A stretch of DNA of 64,000 nt from Megascapheus bottae (GCA_024803745.1 JANJXV010000013.1:56077602-56141601), one strand, 5' to 3'. Numbered from the stretch's first letter, positions 35,451 to 47,281 are shown. Translations and numbers: made by a program. Notes: generated by a model not told the origin, from the sequence alone.

Positions 35451-36129
35451 ATGTCTGGTGTGGAGCCCTAGTCTGTGGGTAAATCTGGCACAATCCTGCC
35501 CCCAGAGATAGGAAGAAGCTGGAGCAGGGGCATGTGTGTGAGAGCAGAGGTGAACAAGGGTCTGCAGAACAGGGAAGGATGCAGTTTGACTCTGAGCTCC
35601 CTGGGAGGCCAGGTGAAAATGGCACCGTGACAGTCCCTCCAGGGTGAGCACGGGTGTGAGAACCAGAGGATGGCTCCAGCAAAGGGCCCACTGTCCCCGG
35701 GATCAAGGTGGGCTCTCCCACCACCGCTGAAACTCTGAGAAGTGAGTTTCACTGGATGGCCAGCAGGAAGCGCTCGAGTCTGAGACATGGCGGGGGCATC
35801 GTAGCTCCTGGACACAGCGGCCCCGCTACAGGGCCTCTTCGCTGACCACGTGGCCGCCTGCCCTTCCCCGCCCCCAGTGCGCCAACTCATCCTGGGAAGC
35901 TCCCTGGGTGACAGACACGGCCCAGAGCTCCCCCCCCCCCAGGAGATGGGGTACACAGGAGGAAACTGAGGCAGGCGGGGCCCAGGAGCCTGCCCAAGGG
36001 CACAGCAGGCACTTAAGGAGCAAGGCAAAGTTCCAGTCCTCCAGCCAAGCAGGCCAGTGTGAAGCTGAGCTCCCCGGATGCCCGAGGCTGGAGGCTGTGG
36101 AGGTCAGGGGCCTCCACTGAGGACATGGG
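35133..36129. other. Unique GC-rich intronic sequence with (TG)n
   Basis: Contains (TG)n at 35414-35448. Otherwise no repeat or exon recognised. Confidence 0.45.
35414..35448. repeat. (TG)n microsatellite
   Basis: 35 bases of uninterrupted TG. Confidence 0.95.
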
Positions 36130-36282
36130 GGGGTGGGTGCTGGCTTTCACACCTGTGGTGCGGGCTACTCAGGAGGCTGAGATTGGAGGTCTGTGGTTCC
36201 AGTGGTCCAGTCCAGCCTTGAGCCAAAAAGCTAAGGGACAGTGCTCGGGCTCTGAGCTCAAGACCCAGTACTGGCACAAAAA
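36130..36282 (+). mobile_element. 7SL-type dimeric SINE (plus), internally deleted
   Basis: 'gggctactcaggaggctgag' (left) runs directly into 'cagccttgagccaaaaagct' and 'gagctcaagacccagtactg' (right). The middle of the element is missing. Confidence 0.75.
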
Positions 36283-36400
36283 TAGAGGAGAAGGGGGGAG
36301 GGGGAGGAGGGAGAAGGAAGAGGAGGAGGAGGAGGAGGAGGAGGAGGAGGAGGAGGAGGAGGAGGAAGGGGCGGGGGAGGAGGGGAGGAGGAGGAGGTAG
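36283..36400. repeat. (GGA)n purine tract at a SINE tail
   Basis: Pure-purine run on the plus strand with a perfect (GGA)n core at about 36319-36366. It begins directly after the SINE tail 'ggcacaaaaatagaggag'. Confidence 0.93.
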
Positions 36401-36882
36401 TATCTGCATGGAGGCTCCCCTCTGCTGGCTGCCCCATGTGGGCACACAGGGTCAGCGTGTCACCGGGGCAGTAGAGGAAGCCGGGAGGAAGAGTGGGCTG
36501 GATGCTCCTTGGTACTGTCCAGAGCCATCTGGACCCAGCAGGATGTCCCTGGCATCCCTGGCACAGCACAGAGCCTCTGCATCTCTCCTGAGCCCAGATG
36601 GCACAGCCTAGGACCTGCGGCTGCCCCTCTGGCGCGCTGCCCATGGCCCTCCACCCTGGTGCCCAGCGCCTGGGCTCTGTCCTGCCAGCGGAAGAACCTG
36701 GCATGGGTGGAGGGGCACAGCTGCCATGGCCGTGGGGTGGAGCCCTTGTAGGGCTTCTGTGGCCATGTCTAACCAACCACAGACCCGGGATCCATGCCAC
36801 CCACTGTGGGTAGTGAGACGGCCACACTGCCCAGAAGCTTCCTGCTGTCACACCTTAGGACGGCAAAGAGTCAAGTTCAAGT
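36401..36882. other. Unique intronic sequence
   Basis: No repeat or exon recognised. Confidence 0.4.
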
Positions 36883-36895
36883 CTGCCAAGTTCAG

Positions 36896-37116
36896 CCAGG
36901 TGCCCGTGGCTCACGTGTGTAATCCGAGCTACTCGGGAGTCTGAGATCTGGGAATCCTGACTCGAAGCCAACCTGGGCAGAAAATTCTGTGAGACTCTTA
37001 ATTTCCAATGAAGCTCCCAAAAGCCAGATAGAGTGTGGTCAAGTGCCAGAGCTCCAATCTTGAGTGAACGAGCTAAGGGACAGTGCTCAGGCCCAAAATT
37101 CAAGCCCCAGTACCAC
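36896..37116 (+). mobile_element. 7SL-type dimeric SINE (plus) with 13-bp target duplication
   Basis: Left monomer 'cgagctactcgggagtctga', linker 'cttaatttccaatgaagctc', and right monomer to 'cccagtaccac'. ctgccaagttcag at 36883-36895 recurs at 37117-37129. Confidence 0.92.
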
Positions 37117-37129
37117 CTGCCAAGTTCAG

Positions 37130-38600
37130 AGGGCTGGGTGGAGTCCAGGAGGGGAGCAAACATGGTCCTGCCTGTGGAGTTTGGAGGCTGGCCCCACCCA
37201 GTGCACAAGTCTAACCAGATACGTGTGCCCAGAGCAGATGTCGGGCTGGGTTCAGCGTGTGTGAGTTGGCCCCGGTCCCCGGACCCCCATGATGAGGCCC
37301 CAGCCCCCCGCAGCCCCCTCCAAAGTCAAAGGCCATCATAAGCCACCCTGCTCCACATCCTCAGCCAGGGAGGGCTTTCCTGGGTCGGAGCCCCCGGGAA
37401 GCCCCAGGGCAGAGCCCAGCCTAGTCTTGGTCTCTTGCTCCAGTCAGGACTTGGACCCCAGACCATAGCGCTTTGCAGGTCCTCAGCATTGTGGGAGGTG
37501 ACTGGACAGTGCCGGGAGCCTCTGTCCCCTGCTTATACCCCCAGAGCCTCCCCCTCCCCCCAAGGCCTTCAGATAGGACCCCACAACTGCATGGGCCGAC
37601 TTCAGCTTTGGGGTGAAGTAGGATTGCTCTGGCACCCGAGGTAAAGGGAGAGAGAGGCCCTGCAGGGCCAGTGGGACAGCGTGGGAACTGGGGTCTTTGT
37701 GAAACCCTCCAGCCACAGGCGCGGGGACCTTCCCTTCCGCTTCCCCAGCTCGGTGTTCTCCCTGTCACAGCCGCCCAGCCGCTCTGCGCAAGGCACCCCA
37801 CACGCAAGCACACACGCCAGCACGCACACGTGGTTGCTAGGAGACCGTTGCTGAGACTCACCACTGAGTGGCGAAGGCCAACACCCCAGCCACGCAGCAT
37901 GTCAGCAGGCTTGGAGGGGGTGCTGTCCACTCAGGGACCTCCCCCATCCGTTCCCAGCTTCCTTTACCTGGCTCTGGATGAGGCTTAGCCGAGCGCTATA
38001 TTTAGGAGGCTCATGAAACCAACACCCTCCCCGGTCAGCTTCAAAATGGCATGACTCCTGGCACCAGGATCAAGAGGCAGCAGATGCCATGAGGGAATCC
38101 GGCTTCGGGCCCCCGAGGCCCGGCTCTGGGGAGGAGGGACTTCCGCTCCACCGGCAGATCACACGCGGCGTCCACCCACTGGCTGGCCCCATGCCCCTGC
38201 CCATGGAGCCCAGAGCGGGGCCTGGGCCCTTGTGCTGCCAGCCTCACAGAGGGCTGAGGGATGCAGGGCTGGAGCAGATGCCAAGGTCTGCCCCCACAAT
38301 AAGGCCACAACACCCCCAAAGACCAGAGACCAGAGCAGAGGGGGCAGGTGCCCCGGCATTTGTGTCCAACCCGGGCACTCCAGAGGCCGGACGAGCCCGG
38401 TGTCTGAGGGCAGGCCGTCAGCAGGGCTCTGGAGGGAGGGCGGTGGCCAGTCACTGGCGACAGCTCCTGCCCACCCGACACCAAGACTGCTAGGCTGAGA
38501 GCTCGTCAGTACCAGACGCAACCCCACAACAACTGGTGGGGGACCGGCTTCCTGGAGCTGCGGGTGGCCACATCCCCGAACCCCATCAATTCCAACCATG
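37130..38600. other. Unique GC-rich intronic sequence
   Basis: No repeat family or exon recognised. Confidence 0.45.
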
Positions 38601-38603
38601 GAG

Positions 38604-39445
38604 CCGCCTCCTCCTCCTCCTCCTCCTCCTCCTCCTCCTCCTCCTCATCCAGTGAGGACTCAGGACCATCCACACCACCACCTCCTCCTCCTCCTCCTCC
38701 TCCTCCTCCTCCTCCTCCTCCTCCTCCTCCTCCTCCAGTGAGGACTCAGGACCATCCACACCACCCCCACCTCCGTCTCCTCCTCCTCCTCCTCCTCATC
38801 CAGTGAGGACTCAGGACCATCCACACCACCTCCTCCTCCTCCTCGTCCTCCTCCTCCTCGTCCTCCTCCTCCTCCTCGTCCACCTCCTCCTCCTCCTCAT
38901 CCAGTGAGGACTCAGGACCATCCACACCACCTCCTCCTCCTCCTCCTCCTCCTCATCCAGAGAGGACTCAGGACCATCCACACCACCTCCACCTCCGTCT
39001 CCTCCTCCTCCAGTGAGGACTCAGGACCATCCACACCACCCCCACCTCCGTCTCCTCCTCCTCCTCCTCCTCCTCCTCCTCCTCCTCCTCATCCAGTGAG
39101 GACTCAGGACCATCCACACCACCACCTCCTCCTCCTCCTCCTCCTCCTCCTCCTCCTCCTCCTCCTCCTCCTCCAGTGAGGACTCAGGACCATCCACACC
39201 ACCTCCTCCTCCTCCTCCTCCTCCTCCTCCTCCTCCTCCTCCTCCTCATCCAGTGAGGACTCAGGACCATCCACACCACCTCCTCCTCCTCCTCGTCCTC
39301 CTCCTCCTCGTCCTCCTCCTCCTCCTCCTCCACCTCCTCCTTCTCCTCATCCAGTGAGGACTCAGGACCATCCACACCACCTCCTCCTCCTCCTCCTCCT
39401 CCTCCTCCTCCACCTCCGTCTCCTCCTCCTCCTCCAGTGAGGACT
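38604..39445. repeat. Composite array: (TCC)n blocks separated by a ~30-bp core
   Basis: The core 'gtgaggactcaggaccatcc' followed by 'acaccacc' recurs about ten times (near 38653, 38738, 38801, 38903, 39013, 39095, 39174, 39255 and 39353; one 'gagaggactc' variant near 38961). TCC runs of different length separate the copies. Core spacing varies from about 50 to 100 bases, so length change seems to come mainly from the TCC blocks. Confidence 0.95.
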
Positions 39446-40279
39446 CGAGGGTCACAGGTCCAAGTAGGAGCCTCCCCGAGGTTTGGTCAGTCCCTGTCCA
39501 ACCCCACCCTGGTGGCACAGGTGCCGCACGTCTTGATGCTCTGATGCTGGCCTCGCGGGTGTCCTCCGGGGATGCAGCCCTGTCACAGGAAGTGGTCTAG
39601 GGTATTGGTGCAGGACAGGGGGGAACAGCAGGGGGCAGACCTGGCCACAGCCCTTTGGACTTTTGTCCCATGCCACCCCCTGGGCAGGGCTGTGCCTGGA
39701 GCAGTAGAAAGACAAGCCTACCCACTGGGCTGGCTCAGGGGCCTGCGTTTGGGAGGATGGAGGCCGTGAGGCCCCTGAAGGCTGGGTGGCCCTCAGGACA
39801 GGGCCTGAGAAAGGGACTGAAACAGGGACTGCCAGGTCTGAAGCCACCTGGCTGCATGCTCAGCCGGCACCGGAGGAGGTGAATGTGTGGTAGCCTTCGG
39901 TTGCTATGACCAGGAGGAAACCTTTACTTTGGCCCACGGGTTAGTCAGTGATTGGCTGGCTCCATGTTCCTGTGGGGAGGCACAGAAGGGAGGTGGGCCC
40001 AGGTCGCTCTCCTCATGGTGTCCAGGAAGCTGAAGTGCCAGGGAGCCTGCCGCCACTGGCGGGCTTCCCCCTCCTTCCCCTGCTGCTTTCCAGGCCCTGC
40101 CTATTGGACTTGGCTGCCACACTTGGGGCGGGCCTGTCCCCCTTGTTGCTATCCCACATGCCAATCATTTCTAGAAATGCCCTGACAGACCTACGGGAAG
40201 TGTGCTTTATTAATCTCTCAGACACACTGACGGACAGCACAGCCATCGTGACCTCTGTCCCTCTGGGTGGGGAGCGGAG
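39446..40279. other. Unique intronic sequence
   Basis: No repeat or exon recognised. Confidence 0.4.
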
Positions 40280-40440
40280 GCCCCAGCTGCAATCCCAGCT
40301 ACTGACTAGGTGAAACTAGGAGAACGGCAGTGTAAGGCCAGCCTGCACAGAAGGGCAACGCCCTGTCTCATAAACAAACTAAAACAGCAAAAGGACTGGA
40401 GGGATGGCTCAAATGGCATGAGTTCAACAGGACCGTCAAA
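40280..40440 (+). mobile_element. B1-like SINE with ID-like 3' part, old copy
   Basis: 'caatcccagctactgactag', 'ccagcctgcacagaagggca', then 'ggagggatggctcaaatggc'. Diverged; ends uncertain. Confidence 0.55.
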
Positions 40441-41237
40441 ACTATCCCAGATGCTGACAGTGTGACGATGGCTCACATGGGTGGAGTGAGCTAACCTGGC
40501 TTCTGGAGCCAGAGGGCACTGGCATCGCTGGGGAAGCAGCTGGCAGGAGGACAGGCAGGAGGGAGAGAAGCAGGGGCAGCTCGAAGAAGCAAATGCCCAG
40601 AGCAGATGCCCAGTGGAGGGCGGGGTGCTTCCTGTCCTGGCTCCAGAGTGCAAACGAGGCTCAGGCCGCCTAAAGCAGGGGAGGATACGTAGGGCTTCCC
40701 TAGGCCTCTGCCCACTTCTGTCTGTGGGCAGGGCTCCTTCGCTGGCACTGAGGAGGAGCCTGCTTGGAGCTGAGCCAACCAGAAACATCCTCAGGGCCAC
40801 ACATGGCTCCCTCCTGCCCTCCTGCCACTGCCCTCCCCTGGCACAACAGAGTTCTGGTTGTCTTTTCCTTCTCAGCGAACAGGAACCCCACCCAAGGCCC
40901 AGGCTCACGACGGGCTTGGGAGTGACTCACAGAGTCCCCGGCAGTGGCTGGGCCAGGCCTGAGCTCGGGGCCTCTAGAGCCAGTGATTCAAGGGTGCTGC
41001 AGTGGACAGTACAGGCAGCCCCTGAAGGCCATGCACGCCCTGGAGTCAGGGGTCAGGGGTGCACAGCTACCTTGCAGATGGACCCTTGGCTCTCATGGGC
41101 CTCTCAGAGCAGCCCTGTCTCCTGGGAGGCTCAGAACCCACCGCCCCAAACCCCTGTGTGGGCTAGACCCATCTGTGGCCGGTCAGGGAGAGCCCAGGTC
41201 TCACCACACACAAACCAACTAAAAAGATTTCCTCTTT

Positions 41238-41446
41238 CTTGGTTTCTTGTGCCAGTACTGAGACTTGAGCTCAAGACCTCCCATTCTTGCTTGGCTTTCT
41301 TCCGACCAAGGCAAGTGCTCAATCACTTGAACTATTCTTCCACTTCTGGCATTTTCGTGGTTAATTGGAGATAAGAGTCACAGGGACTTTCCTGCCTGGG
41401 CCAGCTTCAAACCCTGATCCTCAGGTCAGGGTTTGTGACGCTAGGA
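41238..41446 (-). mobile_element. 7SL-type dimeric SINE (minus), diverged
   Basis: 'gtgccagtactgagacttga' (antisense right monomer), linker 'ggttaattggagataagagt', and a shortened antisense left monomer ending 'gctaggattacagg'. Confidence 0.82.
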
Positions 41447-41518
41447 TTACAGGTGAACTTTTGGGCCTTGATGCTTCCACTGAGTATGAAGACAAGGCCT
41501 CCTGTCCACAGGGTGCAC

Positions 41519-43885
41519 AGCGCACAGTGTGGTCTGCACACAGTGTGATCGGCACACGGTACGGTCTGTGCATGGTGTGATCTGTACACGGTGTGATCGG
41601 CACACGGTGTGATCTGTGCACGGTGTGATCTGTGCGTGGTGTGATCTGTACACGGTGTGGTCTGTACACGGTGTGATCTGCACATGGTATGTTCTGTGCA
41701 TGGTGTGATCTGTACACGGAGTAGTCTGTACATGGTGTGATCTGCACATGGTGTGATCTGTGCACGGTGTGATCTGTGCACGGTGTGATCTGTACACAGT
41801 GTGGTCTGCACACAGTGTGATCGGCACACGGTACGATCTGTGCATGGTGTGATCTGTGCGCGGTGTGATCTGTACACGGTGTGATCTGCACATGGTGTGA
41901 TCTGTGCATGGTGTGATCTGTACACGGTGTAGTCTGTACACGGTGTGATCTGCACATGGTGTGATCTGTACACGGTGTAGTCTGTACACGGTGTGATCGG
42001 CACACGGAACAATCTGTGCACGGTGTGATCTGTACACGGTGTGGTCTGTACACGGTGTGATCTGCACATGGTGTGATCTGTGCATGGTGTGATCTGTACA
42101 CAGTGTAGTCTGTACACGGTGTGATCTGCACATAGTATGATCTGCACATGGTGTGATCTGTGCATGGTGTGATCTGTACACAGTGTAGTCTGTACACGGT
42201 GTGATCTGCACATGGTATGATCTGCACATGGTGTGATCTGTGCATGGTGTGATCTGTACACAGTGTAGTCTGTACACAGTATGATCTGCACACGGTGTGA
42301 TCTGTGCATGGTGTGATCTGTACACAGTGTAGTCTGTACACGGTGTGATCTGCACATGGTATGATCTGTGCATGGTGTGATCCGTGCACGGTGTGATCTG
42401 TACACAGTGTAGTCTGAACACAGTGTGATCTGTACACAGTGTAGTCTGAACACGGTGTGATCTGCACATGGTGTGATCTGTGCATGGTGTGATCTGTACA
42501 CAGTGTAGTCTGAACACGGTGTGATCTGTACACAGTGTAGTCTGTACATGGTGTGATCCGTGCACGGTGTGATCTGTACACAGTATAGTCTGTACACGGT
42601 GTGATCTGCGCACGGTGTGATCTGTACACAGTATAGTCTGTACACGGTGTGATCTGCGCACGGTGTGATCTGTACACAGTGTAGTCTGTACACGGTGTGA
42701 TCCGCGCACGGTGTGATCTGTACACAGTGTAGTCTGCACATGGTGTGATCTGCACATGGTATGATCTGCACATGGTGTGATCTGTGCATGGTGTGATCTG
42801 TACACAGTGTAGTCTGTACACAGTATGATCTGCACACGGTGTGATCTGTGCATGGTGTGATCTGTACACAGTGTAGTCTGTACACGGTGTGATCTGCACA
42901 TGGTATGATCTGTGCATGGTGTGATCCGTGCACGGTGTGATCTGTACACAGTGTAGTCTGAACACAGTGTGATCTGTACACAGTGTAGTCTGAACACGGT
43001 GTGATCTGCACATGGTGTGATCTGTGCATGGTGTGATCTGTACACAGTGTAGTCTGAACACGGTGTGATCTGTACACAGTGTAGTCTGTACATGGTGTGA
43101 TCCGTGCACGGTGTGATCTGTACACAGTATAGTCTGTACACGGTGTGATCTGCGCACGGTGTGATCTGTACACAGTGTAGTCTGTACACGGTGTGATCCG
43201 CGCACGGTGTGATCTGTACACAGTGTAGTCTGCACATGGTGTGATCCGCGCACGGTGTGATCTGTACACAGTATAGTCTGTACATGGTGTGATCCGCTCA
43301 TGGTGTGATCTGTACACAGTGTAGTCTGTACATGGTGTGATCTGCACATGGTATGATCTGTGCATGGTGTGATCTGTACACAGTGTAGTCTGTACACGGT
43401 GTGATCCGCGCATGGTGTGATCTGTACACAGTGTAGTCTGTACATGGTGTGATCTGCACATGGTATGATCCGCGCATGGTGTGATCTGTACACAGTGTAG
43501 TCTGTACACGGTGTGATCTGCACATGGTATGATCTGTGCATGGTGTGATCTGTACACAGTGTAGTCTGAACACGGTGTGATCTGTACACAGTGTAGTCTG
43601 TACACGGTGTGATCCACACACGGTGTGATCTGTACACAGTGTAGTCTGAACACTGTGTGATCTGCACATGGTATGATTTGTGCATGGTGTGATCTGTACA
43701 CAGTGTAGTCTGAACACGGTGTGATCCGTACACGGTGTGATCTGCACATAGTGTGATCCATGCCGGTGTAATCTCTACATGGTGTGATCCATGCACGGTG
43801 TGATCTGCACACAGTGTGATCTGGGCATGGTGTGATCTGCACAGTGTGATCCACCCATTGTGTGATCTGAGCAGCAGAGTGTGTT
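41519..43885. repeat. 16-bp VNTR, about 148 copies, with 544-bp higher-order unit
   Basis: The unit is tgtgatctgtacacgg and close variants (gcacgg, gcatgg, acatgg, acacag; 'tagtctg' for 'gatctg'), 16 bases per copy. Variants occur in ordered strings. The stretch from about 42200 to 42743 recurs with few changes at 42744-43287, exactly 544 bases (34 units) away. Minus-strand frames of 918, 825 and 612 codons cross the array because no unit variant creates a stop. They encode a 16-residue His/Cys/Arg-rich cycle unlike any known protein. Confidence 0.97.
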
Positions 43886-45532
43886 CTGCGCGCAGCACAT
43901 GTCATGATCTGTTCTTTGAGCATGTGAGACCCTGATGGCATGGTGACAGGTACAGGGAGGGGGACTGGTGCATGGACGGGTGCCCTGTCCCCTCGGTGCA
44001 CCCAGAGATTACGGCCTGGTGACACAGGGCACAGCATGGGAGAAAAGGGCTTTAAGTCAGTTATTTGTGAGAATAAGTAATGCAATGACGACTGGGCAAG
44101 ATCTGACTGAAGGGTGGCGAAGGACTGACAATGCTTCCACAGGTGTAAGTGTGGCAAGTACACACATTGAAAGATGCGCGGAGGCTCTGATCACCGGGGA
44201 AAGGCAAACCCAAATGACAGCAAGGGCCAAATGACTCAGTAAACCAGCACCAGGGAGGGTCAGGGGCGGGGGGCCTGGAGCCCTTGCCCAGGGCTTGAGG
44301 GCTGGGGAGGGCTCAGGTAGTATAGCAAAGAGGCAATGGTCCCTCAGAGCCCCACACTGGGCCCTCTTCACAAAGAAATAGAAAGCAGGGTCTCAACAAG
44401 GAATCTGTGCCAGGCACCCTGGCTCATACCTGTAAACCACACCCAGGGCTTCTGAGGCCTCCCGCAGGGGTGCACATGTCCACTCCCCAGTGTGCACTCC
44501 CTGCCCACCCACAGGCTGCCGGAATGGGGTGCCAGGCTGGCTAGCAGCCCAAAGTAGGTTAAAAGGCACACAGCAACTCAGGACTAATTTCCTTCTGGAA
44601 GGAAGTTGATTCCATGCTTAGAGCCAGAGCTTGTGTGCCCTGTCCAGGGGGAGTGCCCTGGTCCAGAGTGGGGCTGTGGGATGGGCCTGGCCCAGAACGG
44701 GGCCATGGGACAGAGCACAGGACAGAGCAGGACATGAGCCTGGCCCAGAATGGGACCTTGGGACAGAGCGGTGGGACCCAGAGTGGGATAGCAGCTGTGG
44801 ACAGGAAGTGGAGCTCCCAGAGCTAGGGACAAGGCGGGCTCATGGCTTCGTCCTGTGCCTGCACATGGCGTCAAGGTCACCCACATGCCTAGCTGGTCCC
44901 TCTCAGAGACAAATGCTGCTGCCAGGGGTGTGGGGTTGCTCTGCCCCCCGCTGCCCATCTCTCCCTTCTCCTGATACCCAGCACAGGCAGGGAGCGACCA
45001 TTCCTGATGCCCCTTTAGAGGCACTGTAAGCCCGGGGGAGTGCAGGCAGCCCTGCTTTATTATCCCACAATAACACAAAATAAAAACAAAAACATCAGCA
45101 ATTACCAGCACAGGCAATGAAAAAGCTTCCTGGGCTTTGCTCAAAGGAGCTCAGCGCAACAGGCCGGAGCAGGCCTCGGCGGGCTGTCCTGCGGCCCGCG
45201 CCCCCAGGTCGCTGGGGAGCCTCTGTGCTGGGGACCCACACGGAATCTGGGTCACTGCCAGCCTGGCACAGAGGCAGGCTTCCCGAGCTCCGACACATGG
45301 TCCTGGCCTACTCAAGCTGCTACTGCAGAAGGCCAAAGCCAATGGCGCGAACACAACACAAACCCCACCCCTCAGGACACCTTTTCTAAACACAAGTCCC
45401 TATGCTAACACCGTCACCCATGGGTGTGGGCTCTGGGGTCCACAGCAATCAGATAGGACGAGGGGGCTGGATGGTTTCTCCATGCTGATCTCACCTGCTT
45501 CTCACAGCACATGGATGGAAGCTGGGTGGCCC
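43886..45532. other. Unique intronic sequence
   Basis: Includes short direct repeats 'ggcccagaa(c/t)ggg' near 44690-44760. A 7SL-like trace near 44400-44460 is too short to call. Confidence 0.4.
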
Positions 45533-46095
45533 AGGCCGGGGGTACAGACAGGCAGCTCAGGTGGGGGCCACAAGTGGGGGGTACAGGCGGGGGTACAGGT
45601 TGGAGGCACAGGCAGGAGGCTCAGGCAGGGGCCACAAATGGGCAACACAGGCAGGGGGTACAGGCGGGGGTACAGGTTGGAGGCACAGGCAGGAGGCTCA
45701 GGCAGGGGCCACAAATGGGCAACACAGGCAGGGGGTATAGGCAGGGGGTACAGGTGGGTGGCACATGGGGGGCCCAGGTGGTGGTTACAGGCAGGGAGTA
45801 CAGGTAGAAGGTACAGGCGAGGGTACAGGCAGAGAGCAGTGGCTGGGGGTACAGGCAGGGGGTACAGGCAGAGAGCATAGGCAGGGGTACAGACAAGGGG
45901 TACAGGTGGGTGGCACAGGCGAGAAGCACAGGTGGGTGGCACAGGCAGGGGGTACAGGCAGGGGATAAGGTGGGGGTACAGGCGGGTGCCACAGGTGGGT
46001 AGCACAGGTGAGTGACACAGGTGGGGGTTACAGGTGGGGGCACAGGCAGGGGGCACAGGCGGGGGCACAGGTTGGGGGGTGCGTGTGGGTGGGGT
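45533..46095. repeat. G-rich minisatellite (GGGGGTACAGGCAGG type) with 77-bp duplication
   Basis: Units of about 15-18 bases around 'gggggtacaggcagg' and 'ggtgggtggcacaggc'. A larger unit of 77 bases, starting gtacaggcgggggtacaggt, occurs at 45581-45657 and again at 45658-45734 with essentially no change. Confidence 0.93.
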
Positions 46096-46914
46096 GCAGT
46101 GAGCAGGGTTGCCCGCTACCTCATGGAGGTGGGGGAAGGAGGTGGGGGAGGGATGCCAAAGGCCTTAGAAGCTGAGTGGGCCCCTGCCAGTCCCCAGGGC
46201 CACACCCGGGTCCTGCACAGCATGGAGGCAGATCAGGACAGGCTCCTCCTCTGGCTTGTCAGAGCTGTGTCCTGAGGCCTATGAAAACCAGGAACCTGGG
46301 TGCCCTCAGGGGCCTGGGCCCCGCGTGGAGACCTCGAGGTGGCCCCGCTCCCTGGCAGGCAGGAGCATCTATAGCAAGCCCAGCGAAACCAGTCAAGGCA
46401 GCCACGTTGAACTCCACTCCCCTTTCCCGTCCTGCCCTCCTCTCCATCAGTGACCCCTGGGTCCACCCCGCGGCAGGGCTCAGGAGAAGTGGGCAGAGCG
46501 TTTGTTGAGGGAGCCACAGCCCTGGCTAGCAGGCAGTAGAGGCCTCACCAGCAGGGCCTGATCCCGTGGGAACAACATGAAGGAACGTTTCCCCCACAGT
46601 GGCCATGGTACCCACACTGCCCCCCTCTCTCATCCCACCTTTAAGAATGCTGGCATGCGCCCCAGTTCCCAGAGCTTGTGTCATGAAAGTCACCACCACT
46701 GGACACTGCAGACAGACAGAACAACACTAACAAGAGCTGCCATGTGGGCCTGCAGGGAGGCGGGGAGGGGCGCGGGAGCATGGTGGAGAGGACGCTGTGC
46801 CAGAGATTTCCAGTGTGGAGGTGTCGGCTACCCTGCCTCCCTCAGATCTCCTTCCAGGGAGCCTGCTTGGCTCTAGAACTGGGTGGAGATGGGAGATGAC
46901 GGGACACATCCCCA
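46096..46914. other. Unique intronic sequence
   Basis: No repeat or exon recognised. Confidence 0.4.
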
Positions 46915-47021
46915 AGCCAAGCATGGTGGCTCATGCCTTCCATGCCAGCTACTCAGGAGGCAGCGCTTGGAAGGACTGTAATTTGAGGCCAGACCCCATC
47001 TCAGTACAAAAGCTGTGTGTG
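46915..47021 (+). mobile_element. B1-like SINE (plus), host of the next insertion
   Basis: 'ccaagcatggtggctcatgc', 'ccagctactcaggaggcagc' and 'accccatctcagtacaaaag'. The element's 3' end carries the insertion at 47022-47281. Confidence 0.7.
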
Positions 47022-47281
47022 GAAGGAGGGAATGGGAGAGAAGGAGGGGACAGCTGATACTAAACTAAGAAACAGGAAAGAAATGTACATATCACCCAAT
47101 CAGGAAGAAATAATTTGATCATTAGTGTTTGAAGAATTAAACTTTTTTTTCCTATGTAAAACTTGAGATCTTTGTATTTTTGTTATTCATTAGCTTTGTA
47201 TAAATCAGAATGATAATCTTTATTAGTGTGAATGTAAAAATGATTCTGTGTGTAATTACTCAGTCTCAATAAAGGGGGAAA
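47022..47281 (+). mobile_element. Unidentified retroposed sequence with poly(A) signal and target duplication
   Basis: AT-rich block ending in AATAAA (47268-47273) and a short G/A tail. aaaagctgtgtgtg occurs at 47008-47021 and again at 47282-47295, as expected for a target-site duplication. The body does not match the SINEs here or the L1 3' end at 26 kb. It could be a retroposed mRNA 3' UTR or the tail of an L1 lineage I do not recognise. Confidence 0.6.

Noticed and set aside
41519..43885. CRISPR-like array of short repeats
   Set aside because: The repeats are contiguous 16-base units with no unique spacers, in a eukaryotic intron. It is a VNTR.
41407..44163. 918-codon minus-strand ORF as a real gene
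   Set aside because: It is composed almost entirely of the 16-bp repeat, and two other phases are equally open. It has no recognisable domain, and its start lies in unique sequence with no splice or promoter support. Best explained as a stop-free repeat.
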